Source: Cladobotryum mycophilum
Lineage: Eukaryota > Ascomycota > Sordariomycetes > Hypocreales > Hypocreaceae
Length of the DNA stretch: 64,000 bases
Reading direction: 5' to 3'
NCBI GenBank assembly: GCA_036429605.1
Contig: CM071589.1
Location: 3,038,001 to 3,102,000 of the forward strand
Shown: positions 49,018 to 60,919 of the stretch, one piece after another
Layout of the letters: the number at the start of each line of letters is the position of its first letter
Numbering within the stretch: the stretch's first letter is position 1
The notes under the pieces: generated by a model
Told to the model about the DNA's origin: nothing
The model's input: the letters and a program-made list of their open reading frames with translations, nothing else
Database searches by the model: none
Position numbers and translations under genes: made by a program

Positions 49018-51808
49018 ATGGAATCATCCAGAATCTTTGTCAAGGGACTACCCCCAACAATCACAGAGGCTGAGTTTCGGAAACACTTCTCGGCCAAGAA
49101 CCGTGAGATCACAGATGTCAAGGTGATTGCTCAACGGCGCATTGGCTATGTCGGCTACAAGACACCCGAAGACGCCTCCAAGGCAGTCAAGTACTTCAAC
49201 AAGTCGTACATTCGAATGTCTAAGATTTCTGTCGAACCAGCCAAGTCTGTGAGTGCGACCCAACACCCCAACTACCACCTTAGGACTGCCTCTAATGGAA
49301 TGCTAGATCTCAGACCCAACCTTGACCAAAGGCCAACAAGGAACTCGTTCTGCTCCTGCATTGGCCAGCCACCAGTTTCCGAGCAAGGGTGAAAGTGAGG
49401 AGAACAACCCCAAGAAGCGGAAGCGAGATGAGCCGGTCGAGTCTGATCCTAAGCTTCGGGAGTTCCTCCGGGTCATGAAGCAAGGAAAAGAAGGAGTCAT
49501 TGCAGATGAGACAAACCCAGACGCCGACGTATCAGCGTTTGCCACAAATGGCAAACCTATCGTACCGGACGGCGAAAGTGATGACGAGTATGAGCAAATT
49601 CCGAAGAGGAAAGAGAAATTACGCAAGACAGAGGCTTCTGAGATGTCCCAAACTCCAGCGACAACTCGCTTAGTATCGAGGGGGCGGTATCTCAAACCGA
49701 TGCGTCTGGAGCAGTGGTGAAAGACACGATCGACGATGTGACACTTGACAAGACGGAGGAAGCCCAGCCAACCACTGAGGCGACAGATGATGACTGGCTG
49801 AGATCCAGGACAAACAGGCTGCTAGACCTGGTTGACCCAGACGACCTCCCACAAGCTGCAACAACCATCCAAAATGGGACTGCAGAACAAGACACTCGCG
49901 ATGACAATACTTCCCCACATTCCCCAGAGGGGGCGGTCGAGGAGGTGTCTGCTGATGATGTGGACGCCAAGGAGACCGATGAGTCGAAACAGGATGATCC
50001 TGTTGCTATCATCACCCGGACGTCTCGGCTCTTCGTTCGAAACCTCCCTTACTCTGCCACCGAAGGGGATCTTCACAAGGAGTTTGGGAAATTTGGAATA
50101 ATACAAGAGGTATGTTGAGAAATTAGTCTCCTTATGTCATATGGAATGCAAGCAACATGATGAACCCCAGATAGGGACAGCTTATACTTCGGTATATGAT
50201 GAGAAACCTGGGCGATTATTTTAGTAGATGCTTCGACTTTCTGATAGCTTGCTTTACTTACATGACTACCAATCTGCAACATTTTGGCTTCGATCCGATT
50301 GCTAACCTTGTCAGGTACACTTGCCTACCAATTCAGCGGGAGCTAGCAAGGGGTTCGCCCTGGTGCAGTTCACGGAGTCATTAGATGCTGTCAATGCATT
50401 CCAAGGCTTGGATGGCATCACGTTTCAGGGGCGTATCATACATATCATTCCTGCTGAAGCAAAGAAAGAACTGGATGAGTTTGGAATGTCCAAATTACCC
50501 CTGAAGAAACAAAACATGATTCGCAAGAAAGCAGAGGCTGCGTCGAGTTCTTTCAACTGGAATTCATTATTCATGAACCAAGATGCGGTAAACACATCGG
50601 TTGCTGCCCGCCTGGGTGTTTCAAAATCTGAAATGCTGGATCCCACTTCGGCAGATGCCGCTGTCAAGCAAGCAATTGCAGAGACCAGCGTCATCCAAGA
50701 GACCAAGGCGTTCTTTACCGCCAATGGAGTGGACCTGGACTCATTCAAGTCGCATAAACGGGGTGGCACGTCTATCCTAGTCAAGAACTTCCCGTACGGC
50801 ACTACGATGGAGGAGCTTAGAAAGATGTTTGAAGAGGCGGGCCCAGTTCTCAAGGTTCTGATGCCGCCAACAGGCACCACTGCTATTGTCCAATTCGCTC
50901 AAGCGAACCATGCCAAAGCCGCTTTTGGAAAGATGGCTTACCGCCGGGTCAAAGACAGTGTTCTCTTCTTGGAAAAGGCGCCAACAAACCTGTTCAAACA
51001 TGACGCCACAACGGAACAGACCACCCGGCTTGACCAACAGCGGGCTGGGGTCCAAAAATTAAGCGTTGACGAACTGTTGTCGGGCGGCGATAAGGCGGAA
51101 GGGCCAGTAGAAACTACCTCGCTCTTTATCCGCAATTTAAACTTTGCCACCCCAACCAGTGGGCTTGCCGAAGCTTTCGGTTCTCTGGACGGATTCGTCT
51201 CAGCGCGGGTCAAGACCAAGATGGACCCAAAGAAACCTGGTCAGACTTTGAGCATGGGCTTTGGTTTTGTAGAGTTTAGATCCAAGGAACAAGCACAGGC
51301 CGCCCTCAAGGTCATGGATGGCCACACACTTGATGGCCACGCACTTGGAGTCAAGGCATCCCATAAGGGACATGACGCGGCCGAGGAGAGGAGACGAGAA
51401 GATGTTGCCAAGAAGGTAGCAGCGCAGAGAACCAAGATCGTCATTAAGAACTTGCCCTTCCAAGCCACCAAGAAGGACATCAGGTCACTTCTCGGGACTT
51501 ACGGGCAACTTAGATCTGTCCGCGTTCCAAAGAAAGCAGACTATACCGCAAGGGGATTTGCATTTGCAGATTTTGTCACTCCCCGGGAAGCGGAGAATGC
51601 ACTAAATGCATTGAGGGATACCCATTTGCTTGGCCGAAGATTAGTATTAGACTTTGCGGAGGCCGAAGCAGTGGATGCTGAGCAAGAGATTGAGAAAATG
51701 CAACGCAAGGTGGGGGGTCAAATCAATAAAATGGCCCTTCAGCAGCTTACTGGAGGAGGGAGGAAAAAGGTCACTATTGGTGATAACGAGGAGGAGCTCG
51801 AAGTTTAA
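49018..51808 (+). CDS. MRD1: MRD1/RBM19 pre-rRNA processing protein with five RRMs, one frame break
   Basis: Multiple RNA-binding-domain protein that binds 35S pre-rRNA in the nucleolus and is needed for early cleavages to 18S rRNA. Exons are 49018-49248, 49307-50109 and 50315-51808. RRM1 is near residues 5-77 (RIFVKGLPPTITEAEF). RRM2 spans the second intron (RLFVRNLPYSATEGDL). RRM3 (SILVKNFPYGTTMEEL), RRM4 (SLFIRNLNFATPTSGL) and RRM5 (KIVIKNLPFQATKKDI) follow, and the C-terminus is VGGQINKMALQQLTGGGRKK, all typical of MRD1. In exon 2 the frame shifts by one base between about 49,643 and 49,690, probably in the G5 at 49680-49684. One added base gives 842 residues, the normal size. The break lies in the disordered linker between RRM1 and RRM2, so its exact place is uncertain. 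Confidence 0.92.
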
Positions 51809-51888
51809 GGTAAAGAAAGGAACTATTTTTTTCTTCTGCTCGATTACAAGGCTGAGTGTGCCCTGGCCCCGCGCGCTCTATGGCTACC

Positions 51889-52395
51889 TCCCTTTGCAAG
51901 GGGGTGTGTGCCCAACGGCGAGGTGGTCGCTCCTCATACTAGAGGAGGGCAACGCGTGGTCGTGTGAGCTGACCAAGATCTTCAGCGAAGAATTCTGGGT
52001 TCGCGTATCGCAAGGGTTGCGATCTTTTAATGTCTGATATTAATCTCTCCCACATATCTGGGGTCGATTGAAGAAAAAACTCGGGGAGCCATGTCTCTGC
52101 CCTGGGGGAGGGTGGTGAGACCTTGCGTCCTGGCCCCACACACAACTCCCTTGCATAACCAACAACCCTCGAACCTGGCCTCTAACTGCCATGTGCAGGT
52201 GGATATTGACAGTTGCGCTCCATTGGCCGCTTACGATAGCTTTCCTCGTAGTCTTGTTCTCAGTCAGAGATGTTCGTACCCCCCGCCGTGCTAAGTTCCT
52301 TGCCCACCTTGATGCTTTGCAGATGCAGATGGATCTATGGATAGTCTTTTTGGGTTGAGGGGCACAAGACAAGGAGCTAGTCCTGTCTTCCCTTT
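51889..52395. promoter_or_regulatory. Three candidate BrlA response elements
   Basis: Matches to the published (C/A)(G/A)AGGG(G/A) consensus are CAAGGGG at 51897-51903 and, on the minus strand, AAAGGGA at 51889-51895 and 52389-52395. abaA is the classic BrlA target in Aspergillus nidulans. The motif is degenerate, so single matches are weak evidence. Confidence 0.3.
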
Positions 52396-52528
52396 GATCA
52401 ATACAATCCGTTGGCCCTGTCCATCTCCTCTCAAGTCTTGGATTTATATGGTCTTTAGTACTCCTTGAGAAGACACCTTCGTTCCAGTCAATAACCAGTG
52501 CCTCTTTGAAAGAATACATCTATCCCAC

Positions 52529-52690
52529 CATTCCACGTCCCGAATTCCTTTCAACATTCTCATCTCATTCTTCACTCACACACTCACACACATACAATCA
52601 ATCATCTCTTTACCTTTATACACTTGTTGGTTGCAAAAGGCATTTCTCCCATCACCGAGCTGTTCTCTTGAGAAACTCTGCGGACATTCC
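52529..52690 (+). promoter_or_regulatory. Cluster of four AbaA-type CATTCY sites upstream of abaA
   Basis: CATTCC at 52529-52534 and 52685-52690 and CATTCT at 52555-52560 and 52566-52571 all lie within 185 bases upstream of the abaA ATG. CATTCY is the TEA-domain site of AbaA, so the cluster suggests autoregulation. The region is pyrimidine-rich, which raises the chance rate. Confidence 0.4.
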
Positions 52691-52712
52691 TTTTGTCCAT
52701 CTAGTCGTCATC

Positions 52713-55588
52713 ATGGCTTCAGTATACCACCCACGGCCACTACTATCCTCCCAAAGATACTCTCCTGCGCCAGAATACCATGATTCCAGGAGAGAGCTTC
52801 ACAACGGAAGAACACTACGAGATTCCGCCGAACTTCCCCAATCACAGAGCTTCAACGGCGTCGTCTCATGCTATCAGACCCCAGTTACACTCCCACCATC
52901 CATGCCATCAAGTATCCAAGCTCCCATAGTGCCATCACAGTCTTACGACTACCTCTACCGAACCCAAACACCTCGACAACAGCCCCGGTACCAACGGAAG
53001 AACAGGAGCCAGATCAACCCACTCTACTTTTGGCCAGCCTTTAGACAATATCGCAACAGACAAGCACACAAGGATACGCAAAAGGACAAAGGTGGTGTAT
53101 GGCGCAGACCAGAACTCGAAGATGCCTTTGTCGACTGTACGTTTCCCCATCTATCCCAACTTGTGTGCCTGAGCTGTAGACTAACAGTCAACTAATAGCT
53201 GTCTTGCTCATGCCTCACATGGGCCGACGCAAGTTCTCCATGGGAGGTAAACTTCACGGTCGCAACATGCTCATCAGCGAATACATCTTTGTCCTCTGCG
53301 TTACCCTGCTAGGGAGCAAAGAAATTTTCCGAATCGACAACAGTAACGACAGCATCGAACAAATGGGACGCAAACAGGTGTCTAGCCACATGCAGGTTGT
53401 CAAGAAATTCTTTGAGGATTTGCGATGCTGTTAGTGTTCCCCCTCCCTAACTCCATGTCCCCAAGCAAGCGTGTATGCATCCCTGAACTAACTCGCCACC
53501 CCCTCTCTAGTTCACTTTTTGTTCCCCTCCGAGGAAAAGAAAGAACCTGGGTCGACCAACTCAGATGACTACTTTGACGAAGAGGAACAAGAATCCTTCA
53601 AGTCTAACCCCATCCTGACAGCTCTCGCCGAGGGCAGAGTACCAGAGGTCAAACCAAACTATGCATACTTTTCCGAGCTGTTGGGCCTCCAGTCGTTGAT
53701 CACAGTACGACCAAAGACTTGCGAGATCTTCGTCTCATCCGCCGAGGTCAAAATTAGAGATGACGTGGCTTACGATGCCAACGATTCACCGCTGGATCAA
53801 GCATCTTTCCCTCATTTGAACAAATACACCAACCTGGAGGACTGTCCCAATGTGCTGGGAAAGGATGTCTTACTGCATGAGTACACCCGCGCGCTGGACC
53901 GAGTTACTTCAGCCAGTGACAAGACGGTGACACGCCGTTGGCAAAAGGATGCGCCAGCCATGTATGAAACGCTGGAACTACCAACACGAGATGAGGAGTG
54001 TCTGCTGTTGGAGATGTGTGCGACCCTGGACCTCCATGAACATGCAAAGTTCCCTTCCGGGTCGGAGCTCACTGGCTTTGTCGAGGTGGCCGTGACCCAA
54101 CCAGCCCTACAGAACCACCACTGGAAGTGCGTCACCCGACTTACCCGGCCGGATGAATTGCACAGCGACGACACAAAGCCAGGCGTCTACACCAACGAAA
54201 GTGGGATCCACCGCAGGGGCTGCAGCGACGCGAAGAACGACTGTGATTGCCATCTGCGGCCTCGTCAAGACATCTATGTGCCGTTCCCCGCTGTCGAGTG
54301 GGCCAGCATCCTCAGCATGGCAGTGCAGTACCCTGATGTCGAGCACCAACGCAAGAAGGAGAAGCGAAACGATTCCAAGAAGCAAGACATGGAGAGAGCC
54401 GGCAGTAAGCGCAAGCGCTCCGAGGACGAGGGCGATGCTGCCTCCTGGGGCCGCCGGGAGCTAACCGGCAGCGACTTGATTTGCAAGGTGGCCATGTACC
54501 AGGAGCTTTGGTCCCGAGCACCAGACTCTACGCAGTGGACTCGACAGGCCATCGTCTTTTGGAGGTTCAACACGACGAACCAATGGTACAAGTACAATCC
54601 CGTCTTCAAGCCCGCGGGCACCTCGTGGCGTTGGTTGACCGTCAACGACCCCATGTCCCGATATCACCAGCAGCAGGCGTTGGTGTATCCCTCGGCCAGC
54701 CGAGGAGGAGGAGGAGTGTCTCGAGATTCAGTCATGTCTCCAACGCCTAGCATGAGCCAGCATATCACGGCGGCCATGAATGAAAACTTTGCCTCTGCCT
54801 GGGAGAATGCCACAAACGTGCCCCCCGTCTCGCAGGTCCCACACATGCCACCGTTGCAAACCAATATGAGCCTGTTTGAATCATTCTCTACTACTACAGG
54901 GCTGGCAACGCCGCCACCAACAGCATCTATACATGGATCTTATCCGACTAGCTTCGACCCCGGCAGCATGGGCTCCAACCTGGGCTCCAGCATGGGGACG
55001 AATCCGAGTGTCGGGTTTCTGCCAACAGCGGGCAGCGGTGGGGCGGCGACGAATGAGCGATCCCACTCAACGTCGTCGTTGGCCCACGGCCAAACATACT
55101 TTGAAGGGCAGCAAACCGGCTTTGCTGACGTCAAGCCCATTGCGACTAGTGTGAGTGTGAGCCAGTACCTGGCCGCGACGACTACGGCGCCGTTGGACCT
55201 GTCCAGCCAGCAGCTAGTCTACGATAACTCTGCCTGCGATGCTACCAACATGCAGGGCTGGGACATGGCAGCTGCCCTGGACGGCTGGGCGACGGGGACC
55301 GCATCTGCGTCGACGAGCTCCGGGACCGACTGGGCGACGCAGCAGCAGCAGCAGCAGCAACAACAGCAGGAGCCCAAGCCTGAAGCCAACGACCAGCACG
55401 AGCACCACCCCCATCATCACGACCATCATCAAGTCATGTGGAATCCGAGCCAGTGGCATCTACCTCCCGTGGCCTCGGCGCCCGCGACGGCGAGCGGTCC
55501 CGAGCACGACGAGAGCCCGAGGGCGATGAAGAGGCGAAGGACGGAGCCGGTGCTGGGCACACATGTTCCCATCACAACTCCATGGTGA
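52713..55588 (+). CDS. abaA: TEA/ATTS-domain conidiation regulator AbaA
   Basis: Transcription factor of the central conidiation pathway (BrlA-AbaA-WetA), needed for phialide and conidium development and acting in the nucleus on CATTCY sites. Exons 52713-53136, 53199-53429 and 53511-55588 encode 910 residues in phase. The TEA domain crosses the first intron: [16 protein letters not shown], then the segments [34 protein letters not shown] and [14 protein letters not shown]. The conserved block after it ([20 protein letters not shown], then [13 protein letters not shown]) is found in fungal TEA proteins. A basic cluster (GSKRKRSED) follows. The C-terminus is Ser/Thr/Gly-rich with a Gln run (ten residues) and a His-rich stretch, typical of activation regions. 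ATG 52713 is the first ATG after a pyrimidine-rich leader. Identity by the TEA domain is very secure; the abaA role is inferred by orthology. Confidence 0.93.
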
Positions 55589-56239
55589 AAAAGGAAACCA
55601 AACCAAACCCAACAATTTTTTGTTAAAAAAACATATTGTAGTTTGTTCTTTTTCTTTTCTTTTTACGAATTGTCTATCTATTCTATGATTGATGGATGGA
55701 ATATTGAGTTTTTCTGGGGATTAAAGAAGCTTTTTTCAGGCAAAATCTAGGCGAAAAAAATATGGGCGCAGACGGGCAACGGGGCAACCCTGGAGCAAGG
55801 AGAAATTTTATTTTATTTTATTTTTTATTATTTTCTGGACGGATCATATCGGAGTTCTTTGTTCACCTTTTAGGGGTTGGTTGGTTGGGAAAGGCGTTGG
55901 GTAGGGTAGGTTCATTTGGGGAATGATTGGAGGAGGAATTTTGCTGTACCTATTAATATGCATAGTGATTAATCAATATTTATTTATTCATTCATTTATT
56001 CAACTTTTTTTTTTTTTTTTTTTTTGTGTGAAAGGCCACCATCTTTTTTGTTTGTTCTTCGTTGATTTGTTTATTTTCCTTTGTTTGAGTGAACAATAAC
56101 GTTGTGATATCTCTTGCATGTTTGCGTGTGATGAGTGTTGCCAAGACATCAAGGCACCCCCTCGTGGAAGGGCAAACGGTCCTTATTGTCTGTCTGTATG
56201 TCTTGTCTCTTGGATGAAACCACTCAAGGATGTGTTTGT

Positions 56240-56253
56240 CCCCCCCCCCCCCC
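56240..56253. repeat. C14 homopolymer
   Basis: Fourteen C residues in a row in non-coding DNA. Useful as a marker for homopolymer length accuracy in this assembly. Confidence 0.9.
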
Positions 56254-56471
56254 TGTTGCGTCAAGTTTGTCTCTCTCGCCTTTCCCCGGACAATGTGCTA
56301 TGGTCCATGCGTAGGGCAGAGAGGAGGGGTTTTTTAAACGAGAGAAAGGGTTCAAGGGGAGGAGGGGGAAGAGAGCGAGGAAGAGGAGATTGTTAAAAGA
56401 AATCACGAGGGGTTTTTTCTTTTGCCTTTTGGGATCCACGACAAAAGGTCTCACGGAGGAAGCGTGGAAAA

Positions 56472-56473
<2 letters not shown>

Positions 56474-56518
<45 letters not shown>
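56474..56518. repeat. (GA)n microsatellite
   Basis: About 22 GA units without interruption, the longest dinucleotide tract in the window. Confidence 0.95.
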
Positions 56519-56521
<3 letters not shown>

Positions 56522-57201
56522 GAAAGCTATATTGGGAAACATGGGAGTCAAGTTTTTACATTGGAGGAGGGAGAACGCGTAAAGTGGTGACAGGACGCGT
56601 GGGTTGCGTGTTGAAGGGAGGGCCGTGACAAAGGATTAATAAAGAACACCAGGACACAAAGGGAAATGATGTTGAATGTCCGTCTGCCGAGGTGAGTACG
56701 AAGGAGGAGTGGTTATAAGCGTCCTTCATTTATCGTTGGTTGCAAGAAAGGGCATTCTCATGGTTTTCAGGGTTGGATATGAGATGAGCATCATGAAACG
56801 GGAAGGGTGAAGAGGAAGACCTGTCTATGTGATAGCACCCACGGAAGGAGAAGAACGAAGAAGAAGGGCTGTCCACACAAGAGCATACACGGGAACGAAA
56901 AGGGCCAAGAAGAGGAGTTGCTTCCATGAGGGCATCCAATGGGGAGAGGTCGACATGAGCCCAACAGGATCGACAGAGGGCCCATGGATGTTTTTCATGC
57001 GAACCTGACAGTTTCGAGCAGTTGAATGGAACCTCATGATCTTGGCTTGATGCAGGTTGGAGCGGCCCTAGGCGGTGTATTCGGCGCTGTTGGTTCGTAC
57101 ATGTAGCAGGGCTTATGTGTACGTGGCCCACGATAAGGCATCAACGGCCTGTACTTGAAACACACGACGAGGTAGAGGAGCTTTGCCGCTGGGCCGCTGT
57201 G

Positions 57202-57205
<4 letters not shown>

Positions 57206-57237
<32 letters not shown>

Positions 57238-57245
57238 TATTATTA
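57206..57245. repeat. (ATT)n microsatellite
   Basis: About a dozen ATT units with one interruption. Confidence 0.9.
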
Positions 57246-58443
57246 GTCTTGACTCTTTATAGTAACTAGGTTGGAACGGATATACCGAAGGGCTTGTTGG
57301 TGGGTGATGGTGATGACGATGATGCTGGACGGCATCGTGGCCAGCCCGAGTTGTGGATATGAATATATAGGGGGGACCCATCTATCCGTGATGCCGGTAA
57401 CGTATCACGACTCAAGGACTTTGCGAGAGATGGATTACCAACCGCCGGAGAAAAACATGCAGCGCTTCGCAAAATTAGGAACAAGTCTAGCCGTGTTTGC
57501 GTAATTAAAGAAAGAAAAGAAAGAAAAATCTCAGACTGACCCAACAAACAGCTTGGAGTCTAGAGGTTCTCGTGAGCTTGGTTGTTTGGTCTAGAGTCTT
57601 GTGGGCGTGTGTGTGTGCTCGTGTCGCACGACAGAGGTTCATGGGGAGGGAAATTAAACAAAAGCAAAGGCATGGGTTGGGAAGCAAATCCCAATGAGGC
57701 TGACTCTTACTTGAACAGGAAACACAGGATGGAAACCAGCGAGTGAGAGCCAGTCGCTTGCGTCTTGCTGCCGGCGCCTGCAACGCCCCCCGGGCCTCAA
57801 TATGCATGGCGCTTATAGCCCTGGAGGTGCCTATGGTTACAGTGGCCTAGAACAACTACAGTACTACTGAGGTAGGCCTCCACATGACTAAATCTAGTAG
57901 GTGGTGGTGCATTCGGGTCGCTGTTCCGGTTTCGAAACACGGCTGGTGGAGGATAAACAACAATGGATGTTATGAACAAGAATGAGAGAAATAGAGTGAA
58001 GAAAGAGAAGAGGAGGAAGGGGGGGAAAAAAAGAGAGAGGAGTTATAAAATCAAGACCAAGCAAAATAGGTAGACATGTGAGGACAATCAATGTCCAGAA
58101 GTCATGGATGATTAGGTACTTGTCCTCCACAGAAGCTAATGGACGTTCTTCCATCCACTGGTCGCCCTGGAGGCCATGTTTTGTTTTTGTCCCACTGCAG
58201 GCACTTGCCCTGTAAATAAGCGGTGGCATGGATGTACCCGCCCAGCCAAATTACACAGGACCGGTACATGATACCCTTTTTAGACCAGCTGGACTCTCTT
58301 TGGACCATAGGCGGCTACAGGTACCCAGTAGGTTACTCCAGCACCAGGCCAAGATGCTCCAATCTCTGGCCAGTCACGACCCTGCTCTGAAACGACAAAC
58401 CTTGTCCGACCTCTTGGACCTCTTGGACCTCACTGAACGTCAC

Positions 58444-58471
58444 TACCTCACTCACTCACTCACTCACTCAC
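58444..58471. repeat. (CACT)n tetranucleotide repeat
   Basis: Five to six CACT units in non-coding sequence. Confidence 0.85.
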
Positions 58472-59536
58472 ATCTCACCAAACATGGATGTTTTTGATAA
58501 CGCACGCAACAATCATGGGTCTCCCAGATGCCATGGCTACCATCTCATGGCCGCCTTTTCGGGCGACCGCATATTTCATGTTACTATATCCAGCGATAGG
58601 CTACCGTTGAACGCAGCGCCAAGTTGCAATGCATCATCTAAAATATCATGACGCTGCCTCCACGTCTCGTCTTCTCGTTCCCTCTCCATCTCGCGTCTCA
58701 TTTCTTTTTCCTAGTGAAAAAATCTTTCTGTTCCCGTTCTCCATTTTTTGCTGTCTTGTCCTGTTTGAAACCACGTTTGACAGGTTGGCCCTCGAAAGCG
58801 TCATGAATGGTTCCGGATTGCCGTCATTGCCAGTGATTTGCTAGGAGGACATGATAAGAATCACACCAACGACGAGCCATACTCTAGAGCATCATGGACA
58901 TCTAACGCCGGAACAAAACTCTATACAGATCTGCGCATCCGATAACATCCTCTCCCATCTTCTTTTTTAAAACAAACAATAATACCTCTCGACTGAACTG
59001 CGCTGGACGTGATTCACTCCGTGTTATTCCTCTTTATCCTCAACACCAACGCTTTGTCGATACAAAACGAAGCACCTATCCATCTCGACTGTTCAACTCT
59101 GATTCAGTCATCTGAACAAAGTTGCAGCACATCTGGGGATTCAGTGTCAAACGTCTCCAAGTTCAAACAGCTGTCAACACCTGTTCGCTCATCCGTTTGT
59201 CCAAGCAAAAAAAGTCCTCAGGGGTAAAAACCCATCGACCTGGCGGTCAGCTGTCAACACTCCTTGCCACTTTTCACCTCCTCCTCACATTTTTTCCCTT
59301 CCCCAAGCAATAACAACAAGAAAGAGAGAAAAACAACAAACACGCTCACGCGGTATTTTTCCTCACTGATTTCTCCCGGAGAGAAAATTTTCTTCCCTCA
59401 GTCACTCCCTTCTGCTTCAACAATTCACAGCATCACCACGGTCCTTACCTCGTTCCCAAGTATCATTTTTCAACCAGGAATTCAATATCATCAGCGCTGC
59501 AACTCGGAATCTTACTTCAAGAATATTCACCTCATC

Positions 59537-60919
59537 ATGAAGAAACCGACCGTTCAAGGACTCGGCGCCCAAGCCGCTGCGGTTCTGGCTTTCGCAGCCT
59601 CCGTCTCTGCTCACTCGTGGATTGAAAAAGCCTTCAGGATCGCGCCCAATGGCACCATGGTGGGCAACGTGGGATACCCTCGAGGTTACCTTCCTCGCAG
59701 TTCTACCAATCCTCCTTTCCAAGACAGTGTCCCCGTCTGGCTTCTCCCGGCAACTGGTCAGAGTGCCTACTCTGGCGACGAGATCCTGAACAAGTTCCCC
59801 AAGCAGGATAACCCTCAGTACCCCATGCTAGAGGCTTCTGCCGGCGACTTCATCGCATTGACGCACCTCGAGAATGGCCATACCACTATTCCTGAAAACC
59901 AGCCCAAGAAGCCTCAAAATCGTGGGACTTTGTACTTTTATGGCACGAGCGAGCCAAAGGATCAGGAGAAGCTCTTTGACGTCCATCTCGTCTGGAACAG
60001 AGATGGCACCGGCGGAGATCGACGTGGTAGACTCCTCGCTACTCGCAACTATGATGACGGTCAGTGCTATCAACCTAATCCTGGTGCGCTCAGCCATCAA
60101 CGAGCCACCGAGCTTGCCGACGAGGGTGCTGTCCACAACGATGAACTAGCCTGTCAGTCTGATATCAAGCTCCCCGATAACCTCCAAGCGGGTTCCATCT
60201 ATACCATCTACTGGTACTGGGACTGGCCTGACCTGAATGCCGACCACATCGACTTTGAGGGCACCAAGAACGGCCTCTTCCCTTGGGCTGGCACCTTTAT
60301 GAGAGGCGAAAGGGACCCCCACGGCTTCACCATGGACGCCATCTCCAAGAACGAGAGTTATGCCAGCACCGTTGACATTAGAATCACTGGCGGCGCGGAC
60401 TTTGGTGCCAAGAACTTTGCTGCCAACCAGTACATTGATAAGCAGAACATTTACTCCAAGGCTATCAAGGAGCAGATGGGGAGCAATTACCAGGTTGATG
60501 TTAATGCCAATGGCGGTGGTAGCCCTGGATCCATGCCCGCTGTCACAACCACCACTACGACCATTGCTGCACCACAGACAACCGCCCAGCCAGCAAACGG
60601 AGGAGCACCTTCGCCTCCACCTGTCCTAGGCACCATCACCGTCACTTCAGTCGTGACTGTGCAGCCAACCACTATCTGGAAGACGGTTACCAAGACCGGC
60701 TCCCCGGAGTCGATTCCAACCTCATCATCGACGACCACTCAGGCCCCTGTCCAGCAGCAGCCCTCCACCGTCGTCAAACTCGTCACCACCCACGTGGCTG
60801 CCGGCTACTCGTTGCCACAGGGTCGTCCGACCGTCACACCCTTTGCGGACTTTCACGAATCCCCTCCCAAAGCCGCCAAACCAGCTCGTCGACAGAACTG
60901 GGAGTTTGGCCAGCACTAA
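59537..60919 (+). CDS. Secreted HSW-type protein, possible lytic polysaccharide monooxygenase-like enzyme
   Basis: One uninterrupted exon encodes 460 residues. Residues 1-25 are a signal peptide ending VSA, so the predicted mature protein starts with His26 (HSWIEKAFRIAPNGTMVGN). An exposed N-terminal histidine is the hallmark of copper-dependent lytic polysaccharide monooxygenases. A globular domain of about 290 residues follows, with HLENGHTTIPE, GTLYFYGTSEPKD, a single Cys pair (DDGQCYQ and ELACQSD) and the aromatic strand IYTIYWYWDWPDL. The C-terminal third is a Thr/Pro/Ser-rich low-complexity tail, probably O-glycosylated, with no carbohydrate-binding module and no GPI signal. I believe this fungal family is catalogued only as a domain of unknown function, but I could not check that. 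The frame and signal peptide are certain. Enzyme activity is an inference from the N-terminal His and overall layout. Confidence 0.8.
   Translation: MKKPTVQGLGAQAAAVLAFAASVSAHSWIEKAFRIAPNGTMVGNVGYPRGYLPRSSTNPPFQDSVPVWLLPATGQSAYSGDEILNKFPKQDNPQYPMLEASAGDFIALTHLENGHTTIPENQPKKPQNRGTLYFYGTSEPKDQEKLFDVHLVWNRDGTGGDRRGRLLATRNYDDGQCYQPNPGALSHQRATELADEGAVHNDELACQSDIKLPDNLQAGSIYTIYWYWDWPDLNADHIDFEGTKNGLFPWAGTFMRGERDPHGFTMDAISKNESYASTVDIRITGGADFGAKNFAANQYIDKQNIYSKAIKEQMGSNYQVDVNANGGGSPGSMPAVTTTTTTIAAPQTTAQPANGGAPSPPPVLGTITVTSVVTVQPTTIWKTVTKTGSPESIPTSSSTTTQAPVQQQPSTVVKLVTTHVAAGYSLPQGRPTVTPFADFHESPPKAAKPARRQNWEFGQH

Larger units (their letters stand above)
51809..52712 (+). promoter_or_regulatory. abaA promoter and 5' leader
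   Basis: This is the region between MRD1 and abaA. It has CT-rich leader sequence and candidate AbaA and BrlA motifs (listed separately), plus a TTTATAT sequence near 52,441. No gene is supported inside it. Confidence 0.55.
55589..59536. other. 3.9 kb spacer without supported gene
   Basis: It contains the abaA 3' flank, a C14 homopolymer, a long GA tract, an (ATT)n tract and a (CACT)n tract. The last few hundred bases are a pyrimidine-rich leader of the HSW protein. The open frame extending upstream of 59537 in the same frame is leader translation and starts at no conserved position. Confidence 0.5.

Noticed and set aside
59264..59536. In-frame N-terminal extension of the HSW protein (91 residues)
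   Set aside because: It has no ATG at its start, is low-complexity leader sequence, and would bury the signal peptide that begins at 59537.
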